Made by a program: the position numbers and the translations under genes. A DNA stretch of 45,207 bases, taken from [Clostridium] aminophilum. Lineage in GTDB: Bacteria > Bacillota > Clostridia > Lachnospirales > Lachnospiraceae. The stretch's first letter is position 1, and each line of letters begins with the position of its first letter. Positions 24,708 through 34,119 of the stretch are shown here, in pieces. The stretch spans positions 1-45,207 of the forward strand of contig NZ_FOIL01000026.1 of the NCBI RefSeq assembly GCF_900101295.1, written 5' to 3'. Below the pieces are notes generated by a model. The model was not told the origin of the DNA. It searched no databases and worked only from the letters and a program-made list of their open reading frames with translations.

Positions 24708-26662
24708 CGTGTTTCCGGATGATAGGTCGACACCACCCTGCATACCCGATCCCGGATATCCCGCTTATTCGCATAAGCGGCATCCATCAGGTCATGCAGC
24801 TGATCCAGGAATTCTTTGATGTCAAACGGAATCGGGCAGCCGATATGGATCAGATCATTTTCCGTCTTCTTCAGGCCTTCCTCCGCCATAAGCTTTTCTT
24901 CATACAGTTTTTCACCCGGTCGAAGTCCCGTATACTCGATCTTGATATCTACATCCGGCTTGAATCCGCTCTGTTTGATCAGGTTCCTTGCCAGAGTATC
25001 AATTTTCACCGGACTTCCCATATCAAGGACGAAGATTTCACCGCCCTTTGCGTAGGTGCCCGCCAGCATCACGAGGCTCACCGCCTCCGGGATAGTCATA
25101 AAGTAACGGATAATATCCGGATGGGTGACCGTCACCGGTCCTCCCTTTTCGATCTGTTTTTTGAAGATCGGAATCACCGATCCGTTGCTTCCAAGGACAT
25201 TGCCAAAGCGCACCGCCACAAACTGGGTTTTTGCATTCCGGAACACTTCTCCGGTTCCCTCTTTATCCGCAAACTCAGAACCGTCATGGGTATAGAGCTG
25301 CGGAAGCTCCGCCGCCCGGTGATTCTGAACCATGTAGTCAAAACTCTGGATGATCATCTCGCAGAGACGCTTGCTGGCCCCCATGATATTGGTCGGATTC
25401 ACCGCCTTATCGGTGGAGATCAGAACAAACCGCTCACAGCCATGGATCATCGCAGCATAGGCGGTCTTGTAGGTTCCGATGGCGTTATTCTTGATGGCTT
25501 CGCACGGGCTGTCTTCCATCAGCGGAACATGCTTATGGGCCGCCGCATGGTAGACAACCTGCGGATGATACTGCTCAAACACCTGAAAGACCTTACGGCT
25601 GTCCCGGACAGAACCGATGATGGTGACAAGATCGAGATCCGGATGTTTTTCCCGAAGTTCCAGCTGGATCTCGTAAGCGTTGTTCTCATAGATGTCAAAA
25701 ATGATGAGCTGTTTCGGACCATGTCCCGCGATCTGGCGGCAGAGCTCGCTTCCGATGGAACCGCCGCCGCCGGTGACGAGAACCGTCTTGCCGGAGATAA
25801 ACTCATAGACCTCCTTCATATCCGCCCGGATCGGAGCCCTTCCAAGAAGGTCTTCCACCGACACATCCTTGATGGCGCTGGCAGTGATCTCTCCTTTGAC
25901 AAGCTGATACATACCCGGAAGCTGACGGAGTTTACAGTCCGTCTCGCTGCAGATATTCAGGATATCTCTCTTTGCCTGAAGGCTTGCGCTCGGGATCGCG
26001 AGGCAGATCTCATCAATTTTAAATTTTTCGACATTCGCCAAAATGTCATCGCGGCCACCGGCAACCGGAATCCCGTCCATCGTGCGATTCCACTTGTTCG
26101 GATTGTCATCGATGATGCAGACCACCCGCTCATTGCTGGTTTCCCGCGCATGGTTGATATCGCGGAGAATCTGCTGTCCGGCATTTCCGGCACCGATCAG
26201 CATGATCCGTTTGGTTGATTCCGTGGCTTTTTCTCTTCGTCCGCGCTCCAGAAGGATGAACCGGTAGCTGAACCGGACCCCCACAACAAAGAGGAACTGC
26301 AGCGCAGTTCCCCAGACATAGTACGAAAGCGGCATCCAGATTCCAAGCGCCAGCGTGACCACCATCTGAAGAAAAAAAGTGATCGCCGTCGCCGCGCTGA
26401 TCCGGATCAGTTCCACGTAACTTGCAAATCGCCAGATGCTGTGATAAAGTCTCACACACCAGAAGACGATGATCGAGAGGACGGCATAGACAAGAATCGT
26501 CTTATAATAGGATGCAATGTACCGTTTGGGAATCAGTGAATATCTTCCGTCAAAACGCAGAAGCAACGCCACAAAAAAGGAGGCAGTAATCACTGCGATA
26601 TCATAGATCATCAGCATGATCTCAATGATCTGCCAGTGTTTTAACTTCATACGTTCTTTCAT
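24704..26662 (-). CDS. Membrane UDP-GlcNAc 4,6-dehydratase (PglF/CapD type)
   Basis: The 652-residue protein has four N-terminal membrane helices (about residues 12-125) and a CoA-binding-like Rossmann domain (MLIGAGNAGQQILRDI, about 155-260). The catalytic SDR domain follows from about 290, with VTGGGGSIGSELCRQI, then HAAAHKHVPLMED, ISTDKAVNPTNIMGASKRL and FVAVRFGNVLGSNGSVIP. The Met in place of the SDR Tyr in NIMGASK is characteristic of this family. It converts UDP-GlcNAc to UDP-4-keto-6-deoxy-GlcNAc at the membrane and feeds the aminotransferase next in the operon. The last residues TYHPETR overlap the small ORF. Confidence 0.93.
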   Translation of the reverse strand: MKERMKLKHWQIIEIMLMIYDIAVITASFFVALLLRFDGRYSLIPKRYIASYYKTILVYAVLSIIVFWCVRLYHSIWRFASYVELIRISAATAITFFLQMVVTLALGIWMPLSYYVWGTALQFLFVVGVRFSYRFILLERGRREKATESTKRIMLIGAGNAGQQILRDINHARETSNERVVCIIDDNPNKWNRTMDGIPVAGGRDDILANVEKFKIDEICLAIPSASLQAKRDILNICSETDCKLRQLPGMYQLVKGEITASAIKDVSVEDLLGRAPIRADMKEVYEFISGKTVLVTGGGGSIGSELCRQIAGHGPKQLIIFDIYENNAYEIQLELREKHPDLDLVTIIGSVRDSRKVFQVFEQYHPQVVYHAAAHKHVPLMEDSPCEAIKNNAIGTYKTAYAAMIHGCERFVLISTDKAVNPTNIMGASKRLCEMIIQSFDYMVQNHRAAELPQLYTHDGSEFADKEGTGEVFRNAKTQFVAVRFGNVLGSNGSVIPIFKKQIEKGGPVTVTHPDIIRYFMTIPEAVSLVMLAGTYAKGGEIFVLDMGSPVKIDTLARNLIKQSGFKPDVDIKIEYTGLRPGEKLYEEKLMAEEGLKKTENDLIHIGCPIPFDIKEFLDQLHDLMDAAYANKRDIRDRVCRVVSTYHPETR

Positions 26663-26870
26663 GGTCTCATTCTTCCTTGTTCATCATTTATTCCGCAATT
26701 CGAGCTTTACAAACCCGGAATGTTTCGTATTCTGTTATGTCATCCGATACAGATTATCGGTTTCGTGCCGTTTTTTTGGTTTATGGATTGCTCCACCGCA
26801 CATCGTCTTTTCTGCAGGACTGTATTTCAGCACTAACTGCCGGTACCGGCATAACCCGCGCAGATTCTCT
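26663..26870. other. 208-base gap between wzz-like and dehydratase genes
   Basis: No convincing gene is seen. It contains a perfect 14-base palindrome, TGCCGGTACCGGCA, at 26838-26851, about 20 bases after the Wzz stop on the transcript, and an AAGGAAG ribosome site for the dehydratase. No terminator or promoter stands out. Confidence 0.6.
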
Positions 26871-28289
26871 TCAGATCAGCATCGCGCCCCATACGCGCTT
26901 TTCGAAATCCTCCAGCATAGCCAGTTCGGTCTCGACATCGCTCTTTTTGGATACATTCTTCTGTTCCACAAGCAGAACGCCATCCGCAGCCTGCACTTTC
27001 CGGATCGCATCCGGATCATCAGCGAGGTTACCGGCAACCTCCAGAGAAACATTCCGGTCATCTGCCATCATGGCTTCTCTCACCCGGTTCAGATCTTTCT
27101 CATCAATTCCTCCGACCAGGCAGATGTTCGCGCCTTCACAGCCTTCCGTCTTCACCATTCCTTCAAGGCGAACCGCTGCCGCCTCGCAGACGCGGCTCAG
27201 ATCACGGTTCTTTGCAGATGCGCCGGAAAGTTTTTCCGTAAGTGAATCGATGAACGAGAACATTCTCTTCCGAACCGGCTCATAGTAACTGCCGAGAACA
27301 CGAACACCGTACCGCTCCATCTCGTATTCGGTATGGATTCTTCCCTTTGCAACATAGCTTACACAGATCCATCCGGCAGCGCAAAGCACGCCCAGGATGC
27401 CTCCGATGATTCCAAACTTCAGCACGTTCCTGACGACGCTTCCCTTCGTGATCAGTGTTCCCTTCGGCGCGGCCAGGTCCGCCAGTTTTTTCTGGCGATC
27501 CGTCAGGCTGTTCTGAAGAGAAGTCAGATTATTGTTGAAGTCCGTATGTTTTTTCTTCAGATCCTCGTCAACAGTGTTGGTACTGGATTTTTCGATCAGT
27601 TTGATCGTGTGTTCCCCGACTCCGTTGGCGATCTGGTCTTCCTGATTGGATAGATGATCCCGGATCAGTTCCATCAGTTTTGACGCCATCTCCTTGTCTT
27701 TTCCGTATACGACGATAGAAAGGAGATTATTGTCGTAATCCGCGCTCACATTGATGAGTTCCTTCAGATTGCGGATGGTCATCTCATCATTCAGCTCCGA
27801 GGTTACATCTTTATACAGCTGACCATTCTGTGCGATGGCGAGGTAGGCACTGATGATGCTCTTCGTCTTATCCGGATTCTGATATGTCATCCCCGGCATG
27901 ATCTGATAATCGGAGGAGATGTAAAATGTCGCCGTCTCGCGGTACGCGTCATAGGGATCGATATTCATCAGCACGGACGACTCCTGATATTCCTGATTGG
28001 TGTTGATCTCGTCCGTGATATTCTGGATCTGACGCCGCAGCGACTCGGCAGAAGAGTCATAGCTGGCTTTCTGTTTCAGATACTCCGCATTCTGCGATTC
28101 CAGATACGCCTTATTCCGAAGATTCTGAATACCGGTCACACCCTTGTATCCGCCCAGAACCGCGCCGGCGATCACGCCGGCTGCAAGCACGCATCTCCAC
28201 CGGCGGGCGATGTGATAGGTCAGATTGACCGGATCGATCTCGACCTCCGCATTATGGTTTTGTATGCTTCTCATTCCCTGCTCGTTCAT
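26871..28289 (-). CDS. Wzz-like chain-length determinant with degenerate kinase-like tail
   Basis: The 472-residue protein has a Wzz architecture: a first membrane helix (residues 31-50, WRCVLAAGVIAGAVLGG), a large extracellular part with coiled-coil segments, and a second helix (289-313). A cytoplasmic tail of about 160 residues follows. The tail resembles a tyrosine-kinase (CpsD) fold, but where Walker A should be it reads ICLVGGIDEKDLN, with no G-K-S/T. No Tyr-rich C-terminus is present. It should set polymer length together with Wzy. It is the first gene of the left sub-operon and has its own upstream promoter. No separate CpsD kinase or CpsB phosphatase is found. Confidence 0.85.
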   Translation of the reverse strand: MNEQGMRSIQNHNAEVEIDPVNLTYHIARRWRCVLAAGVIAGAVLGGYKGVTGIQNLRNKAYLESQNAEYLKQKASYDSSAESLRRQIQNITDEINTNQEYQESSVLMNIDPYDAYRETATFYISSDYQIMPGMTYQNPDKTKSIISAYLAIAQNGQLYKDVTSELNDEMTIRNLKELINVSADYDNNLLSIVVYGKDKEMASKLMELIRDHLSNQEDQIANGVGEHTIKLIEKSSTNTVDEDLKKKHTDFNNNLTSLQNSLTDRQKKLADLAAPKGTLITKGSVVRNVLKFGIIGGILGVLCAAGWICVSYVAKGRIHTEYEMERYGVRVLGSYYEPVRKRMFSFIDSLTEKLSGASAKNRDLSRVCEAAAVRLEGMVKTEGCEGANICLVGGIDEKDLNRVREAMMADDRNVSLEVAGNLADDPDAIRKVQAADGVLLVEQKNVSKKSDVETELAMLEDFEKRVWGAMLI

Positions 28290-28409
28290 CCGTTCCTGTC
28301 TCCTCTTTCTGATATCCGGTTAATCTCCCGCACGTTTCGGGAAACTCCTGTCTTGATTGCATGCGCTCCGATTGTGGTATTCATCCTGCGCAGATAAACT
28401 CTGACTTGT

Positions 28410-28418
28410 AGTATAGCA
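28410..28418 (-). promoter_or_regulatory. Extended -10 promoter ahead of the Wzz-like gene
   Basis: The minus strand reads TGCTATACT (TGn followed by TATACT), a near-ideal extended -10. No good -35 is present at 16-18 bases, as is common for extended -10 promoters. It lies about 120 bases from the Wzz start codon in the 353-base gap 28290-28642. This gap otherwise holds the palindromes at 28462-28494 and no gene. Confidence 0.55.
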
Positions 28419-28461
28419 CAACGGCTCACGTTCGAATGAATTTTCGCGCTTTCTTATGTCC

Positions 28462-28494
28462 TTCTTAACAAATCGTTAAGAAACAAAGTTTCTT
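28462..28494. promoter_or_regulatory. Two overlapping palindromes upstream of the Wzz promoter
   Basis: TTCTTAAC-aaatc-GTTAAGAA (28462-28482, 8-bp arms) overlaps AAGAAAC-aaa-GTTTCTT (28478-28494, 7-bp arms). They lie about 45-80 bases upstream of the extended -10. The position suits an activator or repressor operator. As RNA from the upstream genes they would be mutually exclusive hairpins. Confidence 0.4.
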
Positions 28495-28642
28495 CACTAT
28501 AACACAATCCGGCAGTTCTCTCAACGTATCACGATGATGTCCGCATGATGTTACCGCATGATGAATCTTCACAGCCATTTCCATCTCCGTATTTTTCAGG
28601 CTTCGATTTTTTCAAACTTCGATTTTTCAGACCCCGTGGTTT

Positions 28643-29725
28643 TCAACATTCCCTTTTCTCAATATAATATATAAAGTCATCGATTTTCTGTATATAGAGA
28701 TCATCTTCCTGCAGGATCTCCCGGATTGCGCATTCACAAGCCTTGTCAAACTGCCGTGCGTCAAACGATCTGTAATACTCCCAGAGTCTATCCGGCAGGT
28801 CCTCTGTGGGTTCCGCACAGAATCCCACTCCAAGACGTTTTGTTTCATCCCCCTTATATCCGCCGCACTCCACAATCTGTGGAATGTGATAAACCAGACC
28901 ATCGTAAAACCGGTTGGATACCGCATACTTCACTTCATTGACGACGCTGCTGCCGCCGTAGCAGTTATTCAGAAATGCGGCATTCCGGACCAGTTTTCTC
29001 TTATCCCGGTTATCGTACGGACCGGTAAACTGGACATTGGTGATTCCGTTTTCCCGGCAATATTCCTTATATCTGTCCAACTCTGCACCGGTTCCGTGAT
29101 AGACCATAAGATAACGCGGATCATTCTTAAATACATCCAGGAACTTTTTCTGATAATCAAAGTATCTCACCGTGCCGTTCCAGACAATCGGATATGGTTT
29201 GGGCTGTCTCTCAAACAAAAAAGACTCCGTCATATCGTTGCGATTAAAATTGTGCGCAATCACATAATCATATTCCGGTAAAAAATCCAGAAAGCCCTTA
29301 GAAGATATGGCTGTAAAAAAACTGTCCCGGATAATTGTTTTCTCTGTCCTGTAAAAAGGCGCTATGTGCTCATAACTGTAATCCCGTATATCAAAAATAT
29401 ACTTCTTCCGATATCGTTTCGCCACATCCCACAGGAAAACGCCGCTGAGTGTGGACAGAAAAATGATCCCGTCCGGTCTGGAAACGGACAGCCGTTTCTT
29501 AACCCATCTGCGGAATCCCCAGAAATCCGCCAGTTTTCTCGCCTTTCCCAGGTTTTCCGCAGAGGGTCTGCCATAAAATTTATAATTTTCCGGCACATCC
29601 ACCTTCAGGGAAGAGCGGTTCCAAAAGAGAACTTCGTATTCGGTCTGTGCTTCATTCAGCCGTTCGGTATATCTGTCCAGATACGGACAGTACCGGAGAT
29701 CTCCGCAGAAAACCACACTTATCAT
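28643..29725 (-). CDS. GT-B-fold glycosyltransferase
   Basis: The 360-residue cytosolic protein begins ISVVFCGDLRYCPYLDRY. An acceptor domain carries FDIRDYSYEHIAPFYR and FFTAISSKGFLDFLP, and a donor domain carries YLMVYHGTGAELDRYKEY, VQFTGPYDNRDKRKLV and GLVYHIPQIVECGGY. The layout is that of GT4-like enzymes found in Clostridia polysaccharide loci, although the canonical E-x7-E is not clear. It probably adds one residue to the right-hand repeat unit. It is the last gene of the right sub-cluster. The start has only a distant GGAG, so translation may be weak. Confidence 0.75.
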   Translation of the reverse strand: MISVVFCGDLRYCPYLDRYTERLNEAQTEYEVLFWNRSSLKVDVPENYKFYGRPSAENLGKARKLADFWGFRRWVKKRLSVSRPDGIIFLSTLSGVFLWDVAKRYRKKYIFDIRDYSYEHIAPFYRTEKTIIRDSFFTAISSKGFLDFLPEYDYVIAHNFNRNDMTESFLFERQPKPYPIVWNGTVRYFDYQKKFLDVFKNDPRYLMVYHGTGAELDRYKEYCRENGITNVQFTGPYDNRDKRKLVRNAAFLNNCYGGSSVVNEVKYAVSNRFYDGLVYHIPQIVECGGYKGDETKRLGVGFCAEPTEDLPDRLWEYYRSFDARQFDKACECAIREILQEDDLYIQKIDDFIYYIEKREC

Positions 29726-29835
29726 TCTTACTTTTTCTCCATATCATCGGGTGTTTTCTTCATTCACCCCCAAAATTCAGGTCCGATGCTCACATCCCAT
29801 ACTTTTCGAAGTCCTCATCCGAAAGAAAGCAGCGC

Positions 29836-30624
29836 TTATTGCGTGATCTTTTCCAAATCTTCTAACTTCTCCACATAGCGTATCTTCTTGTAGCATCCCC
29901 ACAGCATATTTCTTCCCGTATTTGCGAGTGCATGAATCGGATTTTCCTGTTCCTCTTCCCGAAACAGTTTATAATGCCAGCCAATTTTCGTCATAAATCC
30001 CCGGCTGCTGACACTTCCCAATCTTCCTCTGCGATACCGTGCAAGGCACTCTTCCAGCAAATGGCAGTCCTCTTTGCGGGATACCTTCAGCCACATGGCA
30101 TAGTCATCATTTTTCAGCCTGTCTGCAACCTGAATCAGTCCGATTCTCTCTGCGTCGTACATGACTGTCAGGCATCCAGGCCAGCAATAATTATACATTC
30201 CTCTTTGGGTAATCCGTTTTGGTCCTTTCACCCTGACACCGGTTCGCTTCCCGGCGGCATCGATCTCCTCATATGCAGTGTAGGAAAAACGATACCGGTT
30301 CTTCTCCATAAAACGGATCTGCCGCTCCAGCTTCTCCGGCAGCCACAGATCATCCGAGTCGAGAAACGCGATCCATCTGCCCTTCGCTTCTCTCAGCGCA
30401 CGGTTTCTGCTCGCTGCGCCGCCGCTGTTTTCCGCATTTTTTAAATACCGGATTCTCCGGTCTTCGATTCTTTCAACCACCGCATCCGTGTCATCCGAGG
30501 AACAGTCATCCACAATCAGAAGTTCCCAGTTTTCGTAGGTTTGAGAAAGAACGGACCGGATACTTTCCGCAATGTACTGACCGGTGTTGTACGACGGCAT
30601 GATAACAGATACCAGATCGTTCAT
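29836..30624 (-). CDS. GT2-family glycosyltransferase
   Basis: The 262-residue GT-A enzyme has the classical start SVIMPSYNTGQYIAESIRSV, LLIVDDCSSDDT, the metal/nucleotide motif FLDSDDLW and a downstream W-L-K-V segment. It is of the short WfgS/teichoic-type family without membrane helices. Donor and acceptor are not predictable. RBS GAGAGGTG precedes the start. The 110-base gap to the next gene (29726-29835) has no clear signal. Confidence 0.88.
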   Translation of the reverse strand: MNDLVSVIMPSYNTGQYIAESIRSVLSQTYENWELLIVDDCSSDDTDAVVERIEDRRIRYLKNAENSGGAASRNRALREAKGRWIAFLDSDDLWLPEKLERQIRFMEKNRYRFSYTAYEEIDAAGKRTGVRVKGPKRITQRGMYNYCWPGCLTVMYDAERIGLIQVADRLKNDDYAMWLKVSRKEDCHLLEECLARYRRGRLGSVSSRGFMTKIGWHYKLFREEEQENPIHALANTGRNMLWGCYKKIRYVEKLEDLEKITQ

Positions 30625-30646
30625 GGAATCACCTCTCCGCCTTCCC

Positions 30647-31438
30647 TCATTCTTCTACACATTCTCCTGCACATCCTCCCGCGGCTTTTTTCCTGCCCCG
30701 GGAATGTTGTGCTTTTTCCGTCTCATATTCTGCAATCAGTTTTTCAGAAGATACCAACCCTGAATAATATTGAGTCAGAGTTATCTTCCCTGCCTTCCAC
30801 AATGCCGTTCCCAAATTCAGGGACGTGGCAGCCTCTCCGTCCGTAATACCATTCCGCCGGAACACGACGGCCACAGTCTCAAACAAGATCTTTGCATCAT
30901 TCCAAAAACTGACCGATTCGATGTATCGCAGATCCCATTCCAGTTTTTCTTCCCAGGTAACCGCATTTCTTCCTCTGACCTGAGCGAGACCGGTGATTCC
31001 GGGCCTTGCGGTGTGACGCATACGCTGTTCATCTGTCATGAACAGCATGTCCCGCACCAGCTGCGGTCTCGGGCCGACAAGACTCATCGTGCCTTTCAGT
31101 ACACAGAAGAGCTGAGGAAGTTCATCCAGACTTGTGCTACGCAGTACTTCCCCGATCTTTGTCAGTCTTTGCTCATCCGGAAGCAGATTTCCGTTTTCAT
31201 CCCGTTCATCCGTCATCGATCGGAATTTATACATATCAAAAAGCGTTTCTCCGCTCTCCCCGATGATTCCCGGTCTCGGCTGGCAGAATAAAACAGGACT
31301 CCCCAGCTTCACACGGACAAGCAGGGCAATTAGTACATAAAGCCAGCAGAATACAACCATGAAAACCAGGGCAAACATAATATCCAGCAGACGTTTTACA
31401 TACTTCTCATAGAAACCGATTTTTCTCTCAAGATGCAT
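30647..31438 (-). CDS. Short polyprenyl-phosphate sugar-1-phosphate transferase with C-terminal extension
   Basis: The 263-residue monotopic transferase has one hydrophobic segment (IMFALVFMVVFCWLYVLIALL), then SPVLFCQPRPG, MYKFRSMTDE, TSLDELPQLFCVLKGTMSLVGPRPQL and RPGITGLAQVRGRN. It is the same family as the 19.5-kb protein. It carries an extra tail of about 60 residues rich in Lys/Arg/Ala, ending with AAGGCAGECVEE, whose role is unknown. Start at 31438 follows AAAGGA; a longer frame to 31549 overlaps the epimerase gene. It is one of three potential initiating transferases in the locus. Confidence 0.87.
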   Translation of the reverse strand: MHLERKIGFYEKYVKRLLDIMFALVFMVVFCWLYVLIALLVRVKLGSPVLFCQPRPGIIGESGETLFDMYKFRSMTDERDENGNLLPDEQRLTKIGEVLRSTSLDELPQLFCVLKGTMSLVGPRPQLVRDMLFMTDEQRMRHTARPGITGLAQVRGRNAVTWEEKLEWDLRYIESVSFWNDAKILFETVAVVFRRNGITDGEAATSLNLGTALWKAGKITLTQYYSGLVSSEKLIAEYETEKAQHSRGRKKAAGGCAGECVEE

Positions 31439-31533
31439 TGAAACCATTCCTTTTTTCTGTTCCATCCCCAATCCCGGATCCGCCTTTGTAAAGAGCGAAT
31501 GGAATCTTTCGTCTGGCTTTTGTCCGTCTTGCG

Positions 31534-32655
31534 CTATCGCATCTCCCACGGTTCATATTTCCCGAATTCCAGAATATCCGCAATTCTCCTGCAGGCGTTT
31601 CCATCGCCATACGGATTGCAGGCATGGGACATCTTGTGATACGCCGCATCATCTTCCAGCAGTTCTTTGAAATTCTTATAGATGGTCTCCTCATCGGTGC
31701 CGACAAGTCTGAGTGTTCCGGCATCGACGCCCTCCGGGCGTTCGGTGGTATCCCGCATCACCAGAACCGGTTTCCCGTAGGACGGACATTCTTCCTGAAT
31801 CCCGCCGGAATCCGTCAGACACAGATGGCATCTCGCCTCAAAATTATGGCAGTCAACTACTTCGATGGGTTCAATAATATGGATCTGATCGCAGCCGCCC
31901 AGCTCTTCCTCCGCCGCCTGTCTTACCACCGGATTCATGTGAATCGGATAGACAGCCTTGCACTCGGGGTGTTCATTCAGCACGCGGCGAATCGCCCGGA
32001 ACATATGGTGCATCGGTTCGCCAAGGTTTTCCCGCCGGTGCGCGGTGATAAAAATCAGTTTCCCGTCGCCGACCCAGTCCAGCTCCGGATGCGTGTAATT
32101 ATCCCGAACCGTGTGCTTCATCGCATCGATCACGGTATTGCCGGTGATGTACACCGTGTCCAGCTTCTTTCCCTCTTTGATCAAATGCCTGGCAGCCAGC
32201 CGCGTCGGGGCAAAATGATACCGGCTGACAATCCCGACCGCCTGACGATTGAATTCTTCCGGATAGGGCGAATAGATATCATACGTCCGCAGTCCTGCCT
32301 CCACATGACCTACCGGTATCTGAAGATAATAGCAGGCCAGCGCGGCGGCAAAGGTGGTCGACGTGTCACCGTGTACCAAGACCACATCCGGCTTTTCCTT
32401 TTCCAGCACCGCTTTTATTCCGTTCAAAATGTTAATCGTGATATCAAAGAGTGTCTGCCGGTCTTTCATGATGTTCAGATCGTAATCCGGCACAACCCCA
32501 AAGGTTTCCAGCACCTGATCCAGCATTTGCCGATGCTGCGCCGTGACACACACGACAACGTCCAGTCCCTTTCTCTTTTTCATCTCGTTGATCAGCGGGC
32601 AGATCTTGATTGCCTCCGGCCGGGTGCCGAATACCGTCATGATTTTCTTTTTCAT
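31534..32655 (-). CDS. wecB: UDP-N-acetylglucosamine 2-epimerase (non-hydrolysing)
   Basis: The 373-residue GT-B-fold epimerase begins MKKKIMTVFGTRPEAIK. It has VLVHGDTSTTFAAALA, GHVEAGLRTYDIYSPYPEEFNRQ (catalytic acidic residues), ITAHRRENLGEPM (active His) and LTDSGGIQEE. It interconverts UDP-GlcNAc and UDP-ManNAc, so the right-hand repeat unit probably contains ManNAc or a derivative. Start at 32655 follows AAGGA and overlaps the flippase stop as ATGA. No UDP-ManNAc dehydrogenase (WecC) is in the window. Confidence 0.94.
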   Translation of the reverse strand: MKKKIMTVFGTRPEAIKICPLINEMKKRKGLDVVVCVTAQHRQMLDQVLETFGVVPDYDLNIMKDRQTLFDITINILNGIKAVLEKEKPDVVLVHGDTSTTFAAALACYYLQIPVGHVEAGLRTYDIYSPYPEEFNRQAVGIVSRYHFAPTRLAARHLIKEGKKLDTVYITGNTVIDAMKHTVRDNYTHPELDWVGDGKLIFITAHRRENLGEPMHHMFRAIRRVLNEHPECKAVYPIHMNPVVRQAAEEELGGCDQIHIIEPIEVVDCHNFEARCHLCLTDSGGIQEECPSYGKPVLVMRDTTERPEGVDAGTLRLVGTDEETIYKNFKELLEDDAAYHKMSHACNPYGDGNACRRIADILEFGKYEPWEMR

Positions 32656-34034
32656 ATTACTTTTCCTTCTACGCATTGTTCGCGCTCAATCTTTCTGATC
32701 TGACCGGCAAGCAGAATTCCAAGAATCAGCTCGGATAACGCCGGCGCGGCACTTGCACCGGCTCCGTGAAACAGAAACGTGAGAATAAAAGTCAGCAACA
32801 GCGTGCAGACTACTCCGATCTGAAAGCACTTGCTGTACTCCCGGTCATAACCTCCACCCAGGAGGATCTGAATCCCCGTAAAATTATTGTTGATCGCAAT
32901 GATAAGCCACAATAAAAGCGGATAAATCCAGTAATAATGCTCTGCATATTCCGCCCCGAACATCACACCGATCAATGGCCTTGCGATCAGTGCCACCATC
33001 AACGCCAGCGCAGCGAACACCGGCAAAATATATCTTCTTATCCTGAAAACAAATTCTTTTCCGGATACAAAATCTTCACTGACACGTCCGGAAGAGACCG
33101 GATACAACACCTGCGTGATCGGTGTCCAGGCAAGGATCATGATATTTGTTATCTTCTGGATCGCGGAAAACATTCCGACTTCAGAATACGGAGCAAACAT
33201 TCCCAAAAATGTAATCCCGACAGCCGCAAAAACTTTTGCGCTTAACTGCGTGGAAAACACATAAAACCCATCCCTCAGTTCCTGCACCACATCATGAAGG
33301 GATACTTTGACAAACCGTATCCGGTATTTTACTGCAGATACGAGAAATCCCAGGATTCCGCTGAGCAGCGGCGAGCCTGCGTACAAGACGCAGTAAAGAA
33401 CCAGATCACTCTTTCGGTGCACAAAAGAAAAAATGCAGATCACCGATATAGTCCTCGCGGCGATGTTCGTCAGAGAAATAAACTTCATATCCTGAAGTCC
33501 CTGAAAAAGCCAGTTTACCTGAAAGCAGCTTCCCAAAAGGCACGGCATCAAAACAGCCATGCAAACACACCGTTCGGCTTCCGCCCTGCAAATCCAGCAA
33601 TAGATTCCCAGAAACATACTGCATCCGGCAAACAGTAATCCCTTTGAGATCCATACGGAGGTGAACAGTCTGTTCAGCAGCTTACCATCACCGGGTTCAA
33701 ACACACTTTTGGGTTTTCGCTCCTTATCGCAGCAATGGCCGGGCTCCTTTGCATCCGCAGGCTTCGTCCCGCTACCTGCGCAGATCAGGGTTGTTTTTCT
33801 GGTTGCAGACATGCCGAATCCATATTCAACCACCACCTGCAGATAGAGGATCATATTCAGTGCAACCGAAAAAACGCCGTAGCCTTCCTTCCCTAAAATT
33901 CTGGTAATATAGGGAAGTGTAAACAGCGGCACGACGGCATCGAAAAACTGCAGAAAATACATCCATATTCCGTTTTTTGCTGATTTTCTTCCCAAAATTT
34001 CAATCATTCGTTGAAACGTCCAATGTGAATGCAT
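32652..34034 (-). CDS. Wzx-type flippase (second in the locus)
   Basis: The 460-residue polytopic membrane protein has about 12-14 helices with the family's N-terminus (FDAVVPLFTLPYITRILGKEGYGVFS). It carries a polar insertion near residues 85-120 (SGTKPADAKEPGHCCDKERK), unusual between early helices. A later W-L-F-Q-G-L-Q-D-M motif is typical of the family. It moves lipid-linked repeat units outwards. The start is uncertain: 34034 has a weak purine-rich site, and ATG at 34007 would match homologues but has no site. It is translationally coupled to the epimerase. Confidence 0.87.
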   Translation of the reverse strand: MHSHWTFQRMIEILGRKSAKNGIWMYFLQFFDAVVPLFTLPYITRILGKEGYGVFSVALNMILYLQVVVEYGFGMSATRKTTLICAGSGTKPADAKEPGHCCDKERKPKSVFEPGDGKLLNRLFTSVWISKGLLFAGCSMFLGIYCWICRAEAERCVCMAVLMPCLLGSCFQVNWLFQGLQDMKFISLTNIAARTISVICIFSFVHRKSDLVLYCVLYAGSPLLSGILGFLVSAVKYRIRFVKVSLHDVVQELRDGFYVFSTQLSAKVFAAVGITFLGMFAPYSEVGMFSAIQKITNIMILAWTPITQVLYPVSSGRVSEDFVSGKEFVFRIRRYILPVFAALALMVALIARPLIGVMFGAEYAEHYYWIYPLLLWLIIAINNNFTGIQILLGGGYDREYSKCFQIGVVCTLLLTFILTFLFHGAGASAAPALSELILGILLAGQIRKIEREQCVEGKVI

Positions 34035-34119
34035 CTCTTTATTTTACGTCTCACTCCCGTGTTTTCTGCCGACGGCAACCGTTTTCCAACGCATCTTTCA
34101 CCATCCCGTTGCAATACCA

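Noticed and set aside
24719-26218. A 499-codon open frame on the plus strand opposite the 4,6-dehydratase
   Set aside because: It is antisense to a gene with complete family motifs, has no ribosome site, and its peptide has a His/Arg/Leu-rich shadow composition. Other long plus-strand frames at 31624-32703 and 41969-42937 were rejected for the same reason.
26838-26851. Perfect palindrome TGCCGGTACCGGCA as a terminator
   Set aside because: It has no loop and no following T-tract on either strand; at best it is a protein-binding site, and it may be chance.
31438-31549. Longer start for the short sugar-phosphate transferase
   Set aside because: The extension overlaps the epimerase gene, lacks family similarity, and an AAAGGA site supports the start at 31438.
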